Shown here: one piece after another, positions 17,099-24,189 of the stretch | Layout: every line of letters begins with the position of its first letter | How positions within the stretch are numbered: position 1 is the stretch's first letter | Assembly: GCF_009208555.1 (NCBI RefSeq) | Contig: NZ_WFLI01000021.1 | Location: 1 to 64,000 of the forward strand | Source of the DNA: Janthinobacterium violaceinigrum | GTDB lineage: Bacteria; Pseudomonadota; Gammaproteobacteria; Burkholderiales; Burkholderiaceae_D | DNA: 64,000 nt | Reading direction: 5' to 3' | Notes under the pieces: generated by a model | What the model was told of the DNA's origin: nothing | Database searches by the model: none | What the model saw: the letters and a program-made list of their open reading frames with translations, nothing else | Translations under genes and position numbers: made by a program

Positions 17099-18250
17099 AT
17101 GTCGTTGTCTTGGGATGATGAAACCACGTCGGCAGCTGTGCCGCGTCCGGCGCAGCAAGCGCCACTGGGAAATACCGATTTGAACCTGCCGGCCGGTGCC
17201 GAGCCGTCCGAAGCGAACGCCGAGCAAGTGGCGCGCCGCGTGAATGCCGACGACAAGCGCATCATCAACGGCAAGACGGACGTCAACCAGCTGGTGCCGT
17301 TCAAGTACAAATGGGCGTGGGACAAATACCTGGCCGGCTGCGCCAACCACTGGATGCCGCAGGAAGTGAACATGCAGCGCGATATCGAGCTGTGGAAGAA
17401 CCCGAACGGCCTGACGGACGACGAGCGCCGCCTGGTCAAGCGCAACCTGGGCTTCTTCGTGACGGCCGACTCGCTGGCCGCCAACAACATCGTGCTGGGC
17501 ACCTACCGCCACATCACGGCGCCCGAGTGCCGCCAGTACCTGCTGCGCCAGGCGTTCGAGGAAGCGATCCATACGCACGCCTACCAGTACATCGTCGAAT
17601 CGCTGGGCCTGGACGAAGGCGAGATCTTCAACGCCTACAACGAAGTCAAGTCGATCCGCGACAAGGATGAATTCCTGATCCCGTTCATCAACACGCTGAC
17701 GGATCCCGCGTTCGTCACCGGCACGGTGGAAAACGACCAGAAGCTGCTCAAGTCCCTGATCGTGTTTGCCTGCCTGATGGAAGGCCTGTTCTTCTACGTG
17801 GGCTTCACGCAGATCCTGGCGCTGGGCCGCCAGAACAAGATGATGGGCGCCGCCGAGCAGTACCAGTACATCCTGCGCGACGAATCGATGCACTGCAACT
17901 TCGGCATCGACTTGATCAACACGATCAAGATGGAAAACCCGCAGCTGTGGACGGCCGCCTTCCGCGAAGAGATCAAGGATCTGTTCATGAAAGCCGTGGA
18001 ACTGGAATACGCATACGCGGAAGACACCATGCCGCGCGGCGTGCTGGGTCTGAATGCGCCGATGTTCAAGGGCTATCTGCGCTTCATCGCCAACCGCCGC
18101 GCGCAGCAGATCGGCATCGAGCCGCTGTTCGCCCAGGAAGAAAATCCATTCCCGTGGATGAGCGAGATGATCGACATGAAGAAGGAACGCAACTTCTTCG
18201 AGACGCGCGTGACGGAATACCAGACCGGCGGTGCGCTGAACTGGGAATAA
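17099..18250 (+). CDS. nrdB: ribonucleoside-diphosphate reductase beta subunit (class Ia)
   Basis: Small subunit that houses the di-iron centre and tyrosyl radical. 383 aa. Start at 17099 because GGAAAGGAAG sits just upstream; a longer in-frame start at 17018 lacks support. Iron ligands and radical tyrosine match the family spacing: D124, E155, H158, Y162 (E-x2-H-x3-Y), E228, E262 and H265 (DESMH). The first 45 residues are a non-conserved leader. Follows nrdA by 118 bp, with a hairpin between, and ends in a strong terminator. Confidence 0.96.
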   Translation: MSLSWDDETTSAAVPRPAQQAPLGNTDLNLPAGAEPSEANAEQVARRVNADDKRIINGKTDVNQLVPFKYKWAWDKYLAGCANHWMPQEVNMQRDIELWKNPNGLTDDERRLVKRNLGFFVTADSLAANNIVLGTYRHITAPECRQYLLRQAFEEAIHTHAYQYIVESLGLDEGEIFNAYNEVKSIRDKDEFLIPFINTLTDPAFVTGTVENDQKLLKSLIVFACLMEGLFFYVGFTQILALGRQNKMMGAAEQYQYILRDESMHCNFGIDLINTIKMENPQLWTAAFREEIKDLFMKAVELEYAYAEDTMPRGVLGLNAPMFKGYLRFIANRRAQQIGIEPLFAQEENPFPWMSEMIDMKKERNFFETRVTEYQTGGALNWE

Positions 18251-18272
18251 GCGTTCGCTCTCGAAAGCCAGA

Positions 18273-18302
18273 AGCGCCGTCACTGTGACGGCGCTTTTTT
18301 TT
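18273..18302 (+). terminator. intrinsic terminator of nrdAB
   Basis: Stem AGCGCCGTCA (18273-18282) pairs with TGACGGCGCT (18286-18295), loop of 3, then eight T in the run through 18302. Closes the nrdAB transcript. Confidence 0.92.
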
Positions 18303-18584
18303 CGTCCCTGGCGCCGAAAAATACGGCCGCCGCGAGGCCGCGGAACACGCGATCGGCGCAGCGGAAAACGGCGCGCGCATCAGGCGCCGCGAAGCGGCTT
18401 GCGGCGGATTTTTCGGCGGCCATGCGGGCCCGCATCGCGGGCCGAAAATATCGTTTCCAGAGACGCTGGCGGCGGCATTTGGCGCGCGATTGTGCGATAG
18501 CACGCGTAACGTGCAAAAAAGCGGGTGAAAACGTGTCGTGCCGGTTGCGCATTGACAAGGTTTTCGTGTACTTTATGAGATTGC

Positions 18585-18739
18585 AAATGCGAGCGTTAGA
18601 ATGCGGGGTTTTTTAACCAGCGCGGTAACGAAAAAACCTCGCAAAACAGGGATACAGATTTACACGGATATGCACAAAACCACACCGTTTTCGTCTGCCG
18701 CCGTGCCCGAATTTTTTCAGGCATGGCGGTTTTTTATTT
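18585..18739 (+). ncRNA. candidate small RNA
   Basis: TTGACA (18552-18557), 16 bp, TATGAG (18574-18579) predict a start near 18586. About 150 bases later a terminator is present: CCGCCGTGCC (18698-18707) pairs with GGCATGGCGG (18720-18729, one G-U), followed by TTTTTTATTT. Inside, GCGGGGTTTTTT (18603-18614) can pair with AAAAAACCTCGC (18631-18642). A 46-codon frame from 18601 spans the terminator stem and lacks a ribosome site, so a non-coding transcript is more likely. No known RNA family recognised. Confidence 0.4.
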
Positions 18740-18821
18740 GACGCTTGGGTGTTGTGGCGAGCGCGATGCGAGGAGCGAAAAAACGCACGGCATCGAAAAC
18801 GAAAGACCGAATTCAGACTTT

Positions 18822-18908
18822 GCCACCAGCTGCGAGATAAAGCAGGGTGGCACCGACGATGGCTGAAGTGCTGCAAACGTGAGGAGTTGCAGCAGTTCAG
18901 CTGGTGCC
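18822..18908. other. folded element with mutually exclusive helices
   Basis: Two folds compete. Upstream fold: GCCACC (18822-18827) with GGTGGC (18846-18851), plus CTGC / GCAG inside. Downstream fold: GGCACC (18849-18854) with GGTGCC (18903-18908) enclosing CTGAA / TTCAG and TGCTGCAA / TTGCAGCA, with a 10-base loop holding GAGGAG. Bases 18849-18851 are used by both. It lies 124 bp before the AlgP-like start codon and could be part of that mRNA leader. Confidence 0.4.
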
Positions 18909-19031
18909 GAATTCATTAGCGCAAACGACCGTTTGTGCCGATGAATAATTCGCCTGGCCTATCCCTGTGGTGGGTCGGACGGGTTTAAATCTTGTAGCTT
19001 AAATTTCTCATCTCAGATGAAGGAGAGACAA

Positions 19032-20306
19032 ATGGCAACAGCCGCTAAGAAATCAGAAGTAAAGAAACCAGCCGCCAAGGCTGCTCCTGCCGCGAAGAAG
19101 CCGGCAGCCGCAGCGAAGACGGTTGCCGCTAAACCAGCTGCCAAAGCCGCAGCCAAACCAGCCGCAAAACCAGCCGCCAAAGCCGCAGCGAAACCTGCAG
19201 CCAAGCCAGCCGCAAAACCAGCAGCAAAAGTGGCTGCCAAGCCAGTAGCGAAAGCCGCAGCGAAACCAGCGGCCAAGGCAGCAGCAAAACCGGCAGCCAA
19301 GCCAGCAGCAAAAGTGGCAGCGAAACCTGCTGCCAAGGCAGCGGCCAAACCAGTGGCGAAAAAAGCCGCTGCCAAGCCAGCAGCCAAAGCGGCAGCCAAA
19401 CCTGCCGCCAAGGCAGCAGCCAAGCCAGCCGTGAAAAAAGCTGCAGCGAAACCTGCAGCCAAGGCAGCAGCCAAACCTGTCGCCAAGGCAGCAGCCAAGC
19501 CAGCAGCGAAAAAAGTCGTCGCCAAGGCAGCAGCCAAGCCGGCCGCCAAAGCAGCAGCGAAGCCAGCAGCAAAAGCTGCAGCCAAGCCGGCAGCCAAGGC
19601 AGCAGCGAAGCCGGCCGCCAAAGCGGCAGCCAAGCCAGCGGCCAAGGCAGCAGCGAAGCCAGCAGCGAAAAAAGCCGTTGCCAAACCGGCAGCCAAGCCA
19701 GCCGCGAAAGCCGCAGCAAAACCTGCCGCCAAAGCAGTAGCGAAGCCAGCAGCCAAGCCGGCAGCGAAAAAAGCGGTCGCGAAACCAGCCGCCAAACCGG
19801 CAGCCAAGGCAGCAGCGAAGCCAGCAGCAAAAGCGGCAGCCAAGCCAGCGGCCAAGGTAGCAGCGAAGCCGGCAGCCAAGGCAGCAGCGAAGCCAGCGGC
19901 CAAAGTTGCTGCGAAGCCAGCAGCCAAAGCAGCAGCGAAACCTGCCGCCAAGGTTGCAGCGAAACCGGCAGCCAAGCCAGCGGCCAAGGTAGCAGCAAAA
20001 CCGGCAGCCAAGGTTGCCGCCAAGCCAGCGGCCAAGCCGGCAGCGAAAGCCGCCGCGAAACCTGCCGCCAAGCCAGCCGCAGCGCCAGTCGTGGCAGCCG
20101 CACCAGCCGCAGCGCCGGCAGCAGCTCCAGCGGCACCAGCCGCCGTGGCCGCCAAACCGGCAGCCAAGAAGGCCGCGCCTAAAAAGGCCGCACCGAAGAA
20201 GGCAGCGCCTGTCGCCAAGCCATCGGCGCCTATCGCACCTGTAGCAAAAACCGTGTTGGCACCGGCTGCAGCCTGGCCATTCCCAACCAGCACCCGCCCA
20301 TCGTAA
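19032..20306 (+). CDS. AlgP-like histone H1-like repeat protein
   Basis: A 424-aa, extremely basic protein built almost only of Ala, Lys and Pro with some Val, in tandem KPAAKAAAKPAAK-type units (about residues 35-350). A PAAAPVV-rich stretch and a last KKAAPKKAAPKKAAP block follow. Start at 19032 with AAGGAGAG upstream. Such AlgP/AlgR3 proteins resemble the C-terminal tail of histone H1, bind DNA without sequence preference and have been linked to alginate control in Pseudomonas; here a nucleoid-organising role is the safest inference. Because the codons repeat, the other frames are also open but are not genes. Followed by a strong terminator. Confidence 0.88.
   Translation: MATAAKKSEVKKPAAKAAPAAKKPAAAAKTVAAKPAAKAAAKPAAKPAAKAAAKPAAKPAAKPAAKVAAKPVAKAAAKPAAKAAAKPAAKPAAKVAAKPAAKAAAKPVAKKAAAKPAAKAAAKPAAKAAAKPAVKKAAAKPAAKAAAKPVAKAAAKPAAKKVVAKAAAKPAAKAAAKPAAKAAAKPAAKAAAKPAAKAAAKPAAKAAAKPAAKKAVAKPAAKPAAKAAAKPAAKAVAKPAAKPAAKKAVAKPAAKPAAKAAAKPAAKAAAKPAAKVAAKPAAKAAAKPAAKVAAKPAAKAAAKPAAKVAAKPAAKPAAKVAAKPAAKVAAKPAAKPAAKAAAKPAAKPAAAPVVAAAPAAAPAAAPAAPAAVAAKPAAKKAAPKKAAPKKAAPVAKPSAPIAPVAKTVLAPAAAWPFPTSTRPS
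19128..20085 (+). repeat. coding tandem repeats, Lys-Pro-Ala-Ala-Lys units
   Basis: About 950 bp of imperfect 12-, 15- and 21-base units encoding KPAAK/AAAK blocks. Units differ mainly at third codon positions (GCA/GCC/GCG/GCT, AAG/AAA), but many stretches over 15 bases recur exactly, so length change by slippage or recombination is likely. This region may also collapse in short-read assemblies. Confidence 0.9.
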
Positions 20307-20341
20307 TTCCTGCGATACGGGTGCCTGGATGAGGCAACACG

Positions 20342-20377
20342 CCGCTGTGTGACTCAATCACACAGCGGTTTTTTTTT
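20342..20377 (+). terminator. intrinsic terminator after AlgP-like gene
   Basis: Stem CCGCTGTGTGA (20342-20352) with TCACACAGCGG (20358-20368), a 5-base loop, and nine T. The GGAG ribosome site of yggT begins at the very next base. Confidence 0.93.
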
Positions 20378-20389
20378 GGAGAATTAGTC

Positions 20390-20923
20390 GTGCTGATCGT
20401 TATCCTTACATTGATCGTTGATACCATTGCCACTTTGCTGGGCGGCGTGTTGCTGCTGCGCTTCTGGATGCAGGCGGTGCGCGTGCGGCCTCCGTCGTCG
20501 GTGGCGCAATTCACGTTTCAATTGTCCGACTGGCTGGTGCGCCCCCTGCGCCGCGTGGTGCCGGGCGTGGGCGGGTATGACTGGGCCAGCCTGATCGGCG
20601 CCTTCCTGATCGTGCTGCTGGCCAGCTCGGTCCTGTTTATTTCCGGCTATCCCGTCGAAGTGGTGCTGCTCAAGTCGCTGCAACGCTTCCTGCAATGGAT
20701 ACTCTACGGTTTCATGGCCTTGCTGATCATCGAGGCCATCTTCAGCTGGGTCAATCCGCATGCGCCGCTGGCGCCGTTTGTACGGGCCCTGAACGAGCCC
20801 CTGCTGCGTCCGATCCGCAAGGTCGTGCCGCTGGTCGGCAGTCTGGACCTGTCGCTGCTGGTGGCGCTGATCCTGTTGCAGATCGCGCAAGTACTGGTGG
20901 GAATGATTATTGTCGTGAGGTAA
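20390..20923 (+). CDS. YggT family membrane protein
   Basis: A 177-aa protein with two copies of the YGGT module, each a pair of membrane helices around a conserved segment (VRPLRRVVPGVGGYD near 54 and LLRPIRKVVPLVGSLD near 139). GTG start at 20390 with GGAG 8 bases upstream. YggT proteins are implicated in osmotic or cation stress and, in some bacteria, in cell-division or septum organisation; the biochemical role is unknown. Its start lies 12 bases after a strong terminator, so how it is transcribed is unclear. Confidence 0.88.
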   Translation: MLIVILTLIVDTIATLLGGVLLLRFWMQAVRVRPPSSVAQFTFQLSDWLVRPLRRVVPGVGGYDWASLIGAFLIVLLASSVLFISGYPVEVVLLKSLQRFLQWILYGFMALLIIEAIFSWVNPHAPLAPFVRALNEPLLRPIRKVVPLVGSLDLSLLVALILLQIAQVLVGMIIVVR

Positions 20924-20985
20924 GGCGGGGAGGCCGGCCTGGCGTTTGCGCGCGAGCCGACCGTGCTTGAACAAGCTGTAGCGTT

Positions 20986-21007
20986 GCCGGGTGAGGCTAC
21001 ACCCGGC
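20986..21007. terminator. hairpin between convergent yggT and kinase genes
   Basis: An 8-bp perfect stem GCCGGGTG (20986-20993) / CACCCGGC (21000-21007) with a 6-base loop, between two converging genes. No T run on either side, so terminator function is only suggested by position. Confidence 0.4.
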
Positions 21008-21014
21008 CTGCATA

Positions 21015-21953
21015 TCAATAGCGGTAGCCGAACGCCGCTTCAAACTGGTCGGCAATGCTTTCTGGCGTAAACACATGGTTTTGCGCGCCCTGGGTGGCGA
21101 TCTTGATGGCACCCAGCAGGCTGGCCAGGCGACCGCTGGTTTCCCAGCCCAGGTCGTTGGTAATGCCGAACAGCAAGCCTGCCCGGTAGGCGTCGCCGCA
21201 GCCGGTAGGATCGAGCACTTCCTTGGCGGCCACGACAGGAATGTCGATGCGCTTGCCGTCCGTATAGATTTCCGACCCTTTTTCACCGCGCGTGACGATC
21301 AGCGCGTCCAGGCGGCTGGCGATTTCCGGCAGGGTCAAGCCCGTGCGCTCCATCAACATTTCCATTTCATAGTCGTTGGCCGACACATACGTGGCCTTGT
21401 TGATGAAGTCGATCAACTGGGCGCCATCGAAGCGTGGCAACTGCTGGCCCGGGTCGAACATGAAGGGGATGCCCAGTTCGGCCAGGTCGGCTGCGTGCTT
21501 GAGCATGCCCTGGTCGCCGTCCGGCGAAATGATGGCTACCTTGGCCGGTCCCGCATTGGCGATCGGGTTTTCATGCGCAAACGACATGGCGCCCGGGTGG
21601 AAGGCGTTGATCTGGTTATTGTCCGCATCGGCCGTGACGAAGCACTGCGCGTTGTAGCTGTCGGCCTTGATCAGGATGTTGGCGGTGGAAATGCCCAGCT
21701 TTTGCAGGCGTTCCAGGTAGGCAGCGCTATCCTGGCCCATGACGCCGACGATGCGCGGGTCGCCGCCCAGCATTTTCAGGCTGTAGGCAATATTGCCCGA
21801 GCAGCCGCCGAACTCCGTGCGCATGGTCGGCACGAGGAAGGACACGTTTACCTTGTGCAACTGGTCGGCCAGCAGCGATTCGCCGAAGCGGCCGGGAAAT
21901 TGCATGATGGTGTCGGTGGCAAGCGAACCGCAGATCAACGAGGTTTTGGTCAT
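21015..21953 (-). CDS. PfkB-family carbohydrate/adenosine-type kinase
   Basis: A 312-aa ribokinase-like enzyme that transfers phosphate from ATP to a sugar or nucleoside hydroxyl. N-terminal substrate lid and GGCSGNIAYSLKMLGG motif (PfkB signature 1, near 49-64), and C-terminal DPTGCGDAYRAGLLFG (signature 2, near 248-263) with catalytic Asp in GCGD. The sequence is closest in character to the adenosine-kinase-like branch often labelled carbohydrate kinase; the substrate is not determined. Lies 11 bp downstream of the DUF3426 gene's stop, so probably not co-transcribed from its own promoter. Confidence 0.88.
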   Translation of the reverse strand: MTKTSLICGSLATDTIMQFPGRFGESLLADQLHKVNVSFLVPTMRTEFGGCSGNIAYSLKMLGGDPRIVGVMGQDSAAYLERLQKLGISTANILIKADSYNAQCFVTADADNNQINAFHPGAMSFAHENPIANAGPAKVAIISPDGDQGMLKHAADLAELGIPFMFDPGQQLPRFDGAQLIDFINKATYVSANDYEMEMLMERTGLTLPEIASRLDALIVTRGEKGSEIYTDGKRIDIPVVAAKEVLDPTGCGDAYRAGLLFGITNDLGWETSGRLASLLGAIKIATQGAQNHVFTPESIADQFEAAFGYRY

Positions 21954-21964
21954 GATAGTGTCTG

Positions 21965-23236
21965 TTAAGGATAAAAGATGGCGATATGGTAGCCAGACGC
22001 CGTGAGTTGGTCTAATGCAAAGTACAGTTTGATGGTTTGTTCCGAGCGGGGCGCGAACCCCGTGCTCACGTCGATCGTGGCCGGCAGGTAGTCGCGCGGC
22101 GCGATCACCCGGCGCAGGACGGGCTTGTCATTGGCATCGTTGAGGATCAGTTCGATGCTGGGCCAGGCTTGTGCGCTGCGGCTCTGGTTGCGCAGCAGCG
22201 AGACGTAGGAAAAGGTCTGTTCCTTGAGGGTTTGCAATTCGCCCTGTTCGATGGACAGCGCCTCGATCTGCGCCGGCAAGTCGACCTGGCAGCCACTGAG
22301 CTTGCACAGCGCCACCAGGGTCGGCTTCCACTGCGGAAATTGTGCCGCCAGCGGATTGCGGAAGGTGGTCATCACTTGCAGGAATAGCAAGAGCAGCAGC
22401 GCCACGGAGCCGAGGGCCATGGCCACGCGCAAGGCCTTGCCGCTCTGTTCGCGGCGCCGGCCCTGGGTGACGAAAGCCGGTTCATCGTCGGCGGGCGGCA
22501 ATTGCGCTGGCTCGGCGTCCACGGCGGCTTCAGGCGGCACGGCGGCCGGCAGCTCCACGAAGGAGTGGTCGACCAGCGTCGGTTCCAGGCGTGCCGGGGG
22601 CACCGCGACGGGCGCCCGCGGGACGGGCTTGTCCAGGCTGACCTTGTCGGCGGCAGGCAGTGCCGGCGCGGCCTCGGCTTCCAGGTTCGGTTCGCGGCGG
22701 CTCTCGCGCAAATACGTGGCGAAGGCGGGTGCGTCATCGACCTGGCGGCGCTTGAATGGCGCCATCGGCTGGGGCAGCGGCGGCTCCGGCTGGGCAGCTG
22801 GCGTTGCCACCGGTATCACTGCGGGAGGGGCGACAGGGGCAGCGACAGGCACCTCGTCCGGCGTTTCGGCAGGCAGGCTGACGTCGAGGTCCAGTTCGAT
22901 GGCTTCGCCATCGTCTTCGTCCTCCTTGAGCTGCGCCGTTTCCGGCAAGATGCCGAACGGGTCGAACGAGGTGTCGAAGTCGAGAGAATAGATGGGTTCG
23001 TCGTCCGTGGCGGACGGCAGGCTGGCGTCAAGCGGGTAAGCGCTTGGCAGCGGGGCGCCGGCGCCGGGGGCCGATGTTAAAAACGGCGATGCCGCGGCTG
23101 GATCGACCAGCGCGGCATTGCCGTCAAAGACTTCCCTGCACGTGCCACAGCGCACGATGCCCCCACGTAACTTCAACTGGTCAGCAGCGACCCGAAATAT
23201 CGTGTTGCAATGGGGGCATTTGGTGGCGAGGGCCAT
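21965..23236 (-). CDS. zinc-ribbon and DUF3426 membrane protein
   Basis: A 423-aa protein. Start at 23236 (MALATKCPHC): the zinc ribbon must be at the N-terminus (MJ0042 type, CPHC ... CGTC, residues about 7-32). Next comes a long Pro/Ala/Glu-rich disordered region (about 45-270), one membrane helix (about 275-297, VAMALGSVALLLLLFLQ) and a periplasmic DUF3426 domain of beta character. Function unknown; the gene is conserved directly after prmA in many betaproteobacteria, as here, with an 8-base gap. In the ORF-rich GC background, longer upstream frames are not supported. Confidence 0.85.
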   Translation of the reverse strand: MALATKCPHCNTIFRVAADQLKLRGGIVRCGTCREVFDGNAALVDPAAASPFLTSAPGAGAPLPSAYPLDASLPSATDDEPIYSLDFDTSFDPFGILPETAQLKEDEDDGEAIELDLDVSLPAETPDEVPVAAPVAPPAVIPVATPAAQPEPPLPQPMAPFKRRQVDDAPAFATYLRESRREPNLEAEAAPALPAADKVSLDKPVPRAPVAVPPARLEPTLVDHSFVELPAAVPPEAAVDAEPAQLPPADDEPAFVTQGRRREQSGKALRVAMALGSVALLLLLFLQVMTTFRNPLAAQFPQWKPTLVALCKLSGCQVDLPAQIEALSIEQGELQTLKEQTFSYVSLLRNQSRSAQAWPSIELILNDANDKPVLRRVIAPRDYLPATIDVSTGFAPRSEQTIKLYFALDQLTASGYHIAIFYP

Positions 23237-23244
23237 TGCTGTGC

Positions 23245-24189
23245 TTATGCACCTTCCGCGCGGGGCGCAGGCGCTTGCGTGCTGCCCAGGCGGCCATGCA
23301 GGGCCACCCAGCCATCTTGCTCGGCCCATACACCCAGCTGGATGAACGGCGCGTAGGCGGCAGCCACTTCTTCCGCCTGGCGTGCCAGCACGCCGGACAG
23401 GATCAGTGCGCCGCCGTCGGCAACGCGGCCCGACAGCATAGGTGCCATCAGCTTCAATGGGCTCGACAGGATGTTGGCAACGACGATGTCAAACTTGGCC
23501 GTGGCGTGTGCCGAGGTGGCAAACGTGTCTGGCAAGAAATATTCGATCTCGCACTGGTTGCGTTCGGCATTGTCGCGTGCCGATTCGATCGCTTGCGGAT
23601 CGATATCGACGCCGGCTACCGTTTGCGCGCCCAGCTTCTTGGCCACCATGGCCAGGATGCCGGAACCGCAACCGTAGTCGAGCACGGTCTTGCCGGGGGC
23701 AGGGTTTGCTTCCAGCCATTCCATGCACAGGCGCGTGGTGGGGTGGCTGCCCGTGCCGAAAGCCAGGCCCGGGTCCAGTTCCAGGATCAGGCCGTCAGGG
23801 TCCGGTGCCTCGTGCCAGCTGGGCACGACCCAGATATTCTTGCCGATGTGAATCGGGGCGAATTGCGACTGCGTCAGGCGCACCCAGTCCTGCTCTTCCA
23901 CGGGGCGCATGGTAAAGGCAGGAACTTCCGTCATGCCGACAGCCTGGGCTGCGGCGGCCACGATGGCGGCCTGGTCGGCGTCGACGTCCGTCAGCGCCAC
24001 CACGCGGCTGCGTTCCCACGCCGCTTCCTTCGGTTCCATGCCGGGTTCGCCAAACAGGGGCTGCTCGGCGTCCGTGCCTTCATCGGCGTCTTCCACCGAC
24101 ACCGACAGGGCGCCCGCTTCCATCAGCGCGTCGGACATGGCCTCGGCGTTGTCGCGGGCGATTTCAATGACGATTTCCGTCCAGCTCAT
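23245..24189 (-). CDS. prmA: ribosomal protein L11 methyltransferase
   Basis: SAM-dependent enzyme that trimethylates L11 of the 50S subunit. 314 aa. An N-terminal L11-recognition domain (about 1-65) and helical linker precede the Rossmann methyltransferase domain, with SAM motif I DYGCGSGILAM (near 172-182), acidic motif VDIDPQAI and the NILSSPL motif typical of PrmA. GLAFGTGSHPTTRLCMEWL is the usual pre-motif. Overlaps accC by 4 bases. Confidence 0.96.
   Translation of the reverse strand: MSWTEIVIEIARDNAEAMSDALMEAGALSVSVEDADEGTDAEQPLFGEPGMEPKEAAWERSRVVALTDVDADQAAIVAAAAQAVGMTEVPAFTMRPVEEQDWVRLTQSQFAPIHIGKNIWVVPSWHEAPDPDGLILELDPGLAFGTGSHPTTRLCMEWLEANPAPGKTVLDYGCGSGILAMVAKKLGAQTVAGVDIDPQAIESARDNAERNQCEIEYFLPDTFATSAHATAKFDIVVANILSSPLKLMAPMLSGRVADGGALILSGVLARQAEEVAAAYAPFIQLGVWAEQDGWVALHGRLGSTQAPAPRAEGA

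Larger units (their letters stand above)
18303..19031. other. 729-bp non-coding region with several structured elements
   Basis: No convincing gene; short frames here have no ribosome site or family resemblance. Visible structure: arms CGCCGAAAAAT (18312-18322) and ATTTTTCGGCG (18408-18418), 85 bp apart. Also a nested hairpin 18409-18449 (ATTTTCGGC / GCCGAAAAT) enclosing the perfect palindrome ATGCGGGCCCGCAT (18422-18435); a promoter-to-terminator unit at 18552-18739; and a folded segment at 18822-18908. The first 240 bp are GC-rich, the middle is AT-richer. It separates nrdAB from the AlgP-like gene. Confidence 0.7.

Noticed and set aside
14035..17502. 1,155-codon open frame on the - strand opposite nrdA
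   Set aside because: Pure shadow of the high-GC nrdA/nrdB coding sequence; NrdA motifs, ribosome site and promoter are on the + strand.
18601..18741. 46-codon frame inside the candidate small RNA
   Set aside because: No ribosome site and its stop lies beyond the terminator stem.
18734..18916. 60-codon - strand frame in the gap before the AlgP-like gene
   Set aside because: No ribosome site or resemblance, and it overlaps structured elements on both sides.
19128..20085. Repeat array considered as CRISPR or satellite
   Set aside because: Units are imperfect, contiguous without spacers and in one coding frame.
19013..20357. Long - strand frames opposite the AlgP-like gene (Ala/Gly- and Cys/Trp/Arg-rich)
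   Set aside because: Produced by the repetitive codons of the + strand gene, which has the ribosome site, terminator and family resemblance.
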